From assembly GCA_938005615.1 (NCBI GenBank), contig CALLMV010000047.1, forward strand, positions 1 through 32,493: DNA of 32,493 bases. The letters are read 5' to 3'. Below the pieces are notes generated by a model, which saw nothing but the letters and a program-made list of their open reading frames with translations, searched no databases and was not told the DNA's origin. The stretch comes from an uncultured Verrucomicrobiae bacterium (lineage in GTDB: Bacteria > Verrucomicrobiota > Verrucomicrobiia > JADLBR01 > CALLMV01). Made by a program: the position numbers and the translations under genes. The number at the start of each line of letters is the position of its first letter. The first letter of the stretch is position 1. Shown here piece after piece: positions 32,123 to 32,493 of the stretch.

Positions 32123-32129
32123 TCTCCTT
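32123..32129 (-). promoter_or_regulatory. Ribosome binding site fixing the start of the secreted-protein gene
   Basis: Read on the minus strand, AAGGAGA is followed by TAAAA and the ATG at 32117. It is the best Shine-Dalgarno site in the exopolysaccharide locus. Most downstream genes instead start by overlap with the gene before. Confidence 0.8.
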
Positions 32130-32209
32130 AGAATTTCTAGCATTTTTGTAATCAGTGGTCAATTTTTTTTTTAAATCAAGCTAGATTCATGCCAGCATCT
32201 CAATCGCTT

Positions 32210-32493
32210 CTAAGCGGATTTCTTTACACCACAGTTGATAGACAGTCTATCTATAATAGCCTCGTTTCTCCGCAAGTTCATTTCAAGATAGTCTCCAGGA
32301 ACAACTTTGCTCTGAGTGATCAACGGGGCTGCTTGAAATAACTCTTTTTGTAAGACCACCAGGATTAACCCATTTTTTTTTACTATTAGCGAATAACAAT
32401 TATCCATCTCTTGCTCGATTTTGAGTAAGGCAATGTTTGAAGCCGCAGCCGATCTGAAGTTGGTTTGTTTGCTGTTATAAATACGAATTACTA
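32210..32493 (-). CDS. C-terminal part of an unidentified protein (cut by window edge)
   Basis: The frame is open from the right edge to a stop at 32210: 94 codons, without needing an internal start. Visible residues include an N-terminal part with SAAASNIALLKIEQEMD, a hydrophobic stretch SLIVKKNGLILVVLQKEL, and the end VVPGDYLEMNLRRNEAIIDRL. No motif identifies it. An ATG at 32407 exists, but the open frame and protein-like composition continue upstream of it. It lies about 90 bases upstream of the secreted-protein gene on the same strand, so it could belong to the same operon. Confidence 0.5.
   Translation of the reverse strand, partial: VIRIYNSKQTNFRSAAASNIALLKIEQEMDNCYSLIVKKNGLILVVLQKELFQAAPLITQSKVVPGDYLEMNLRRNEAIIDRLSINCGVKKSA

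Overview
The window looks like a chromosomal segment from a Gram-negative bacterium, most plausibly Verrucomicrobiota or a close PVC relative. The Gram-negative assignment rests on a TolC-type outer-membrane factor, a Wza-type export protein and an outer-membrane beta-barrel. The phylum is inferred from protein flavour and gene order and is only moderately certain. Housekeeping genes from about 0.5 to 20 kb have balanced base composition, while much of 23.7-29.9 kb is strongly AT-rich.

Layout, left to right. (1) 1-2.65 kb: the N-terminus of a secreted repeat protein cut by the edge, a membrane-anchored C39-like protease, a small membrane protein, an Hsp20 chaperone with a clear terminator, and a 65-residue protein. 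(2) 2.69-2.79 kb: a non-coding stretch that reads on the minus strand as a sigma-54-type promoter followed about 70 nt later by an intrinsic terminator; this is a candidate small RNA. (3) 2.9-6.2 kb: a ComEC-type DNA-uptake channel whose beta-lactamase-like domain has lost its metal ligands, then a GYF_2 membrane protein. (4) 6.2-14.1 kb: crtI-type desaturase, gltX (lacking the usual zinc-binding insertion), a class I/II aminotransferase, rimO, a long-chain polyprenyl diphosphate synthase, trmD and khpA. (5) 14.2-16.1 kb: an ABCB/MsbA-type exporter broken by two single-base frameshifts. (6) 16.2-20.3 kb: pdxJ-acpS, thiD, a TolC-family protein and a DUF486 membrane protein. (7) 20.5-32.5 kb: a minus-strand exopolysaccharide locus.

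The exopolysaccharide locus is transcribed right to left: a secreted protein of unknown function, an outer-membrane beta-barrel, a short Wza/SLBB export protein, a Wzc-type chain-length regulator/tyrosine kinase, a Wzy/ligase-type polymerase with a very long soluble C-terminus, a family 2 glycosyltransferase, a methyltransferase, tRNA-Ser(GCU), and a toroid-fold protein resembling polysaccharide lyases. Neighbouring genes overlap by 4-11 bases or sit within a few tens of bases, so they probably form one or two transcripts that assemble, polymerise, export and modify one surface polymer.

The most interesting items are the candidate sigma-54 small RNA, the metal-less ComEC domain, the doubly frameshifted ABC exporter, the zinc-less GluRS, and the altered Walker A' motif of the Wzc-like protein. 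I see no CRISPR array, insertion sequence, integrase or phage gene.
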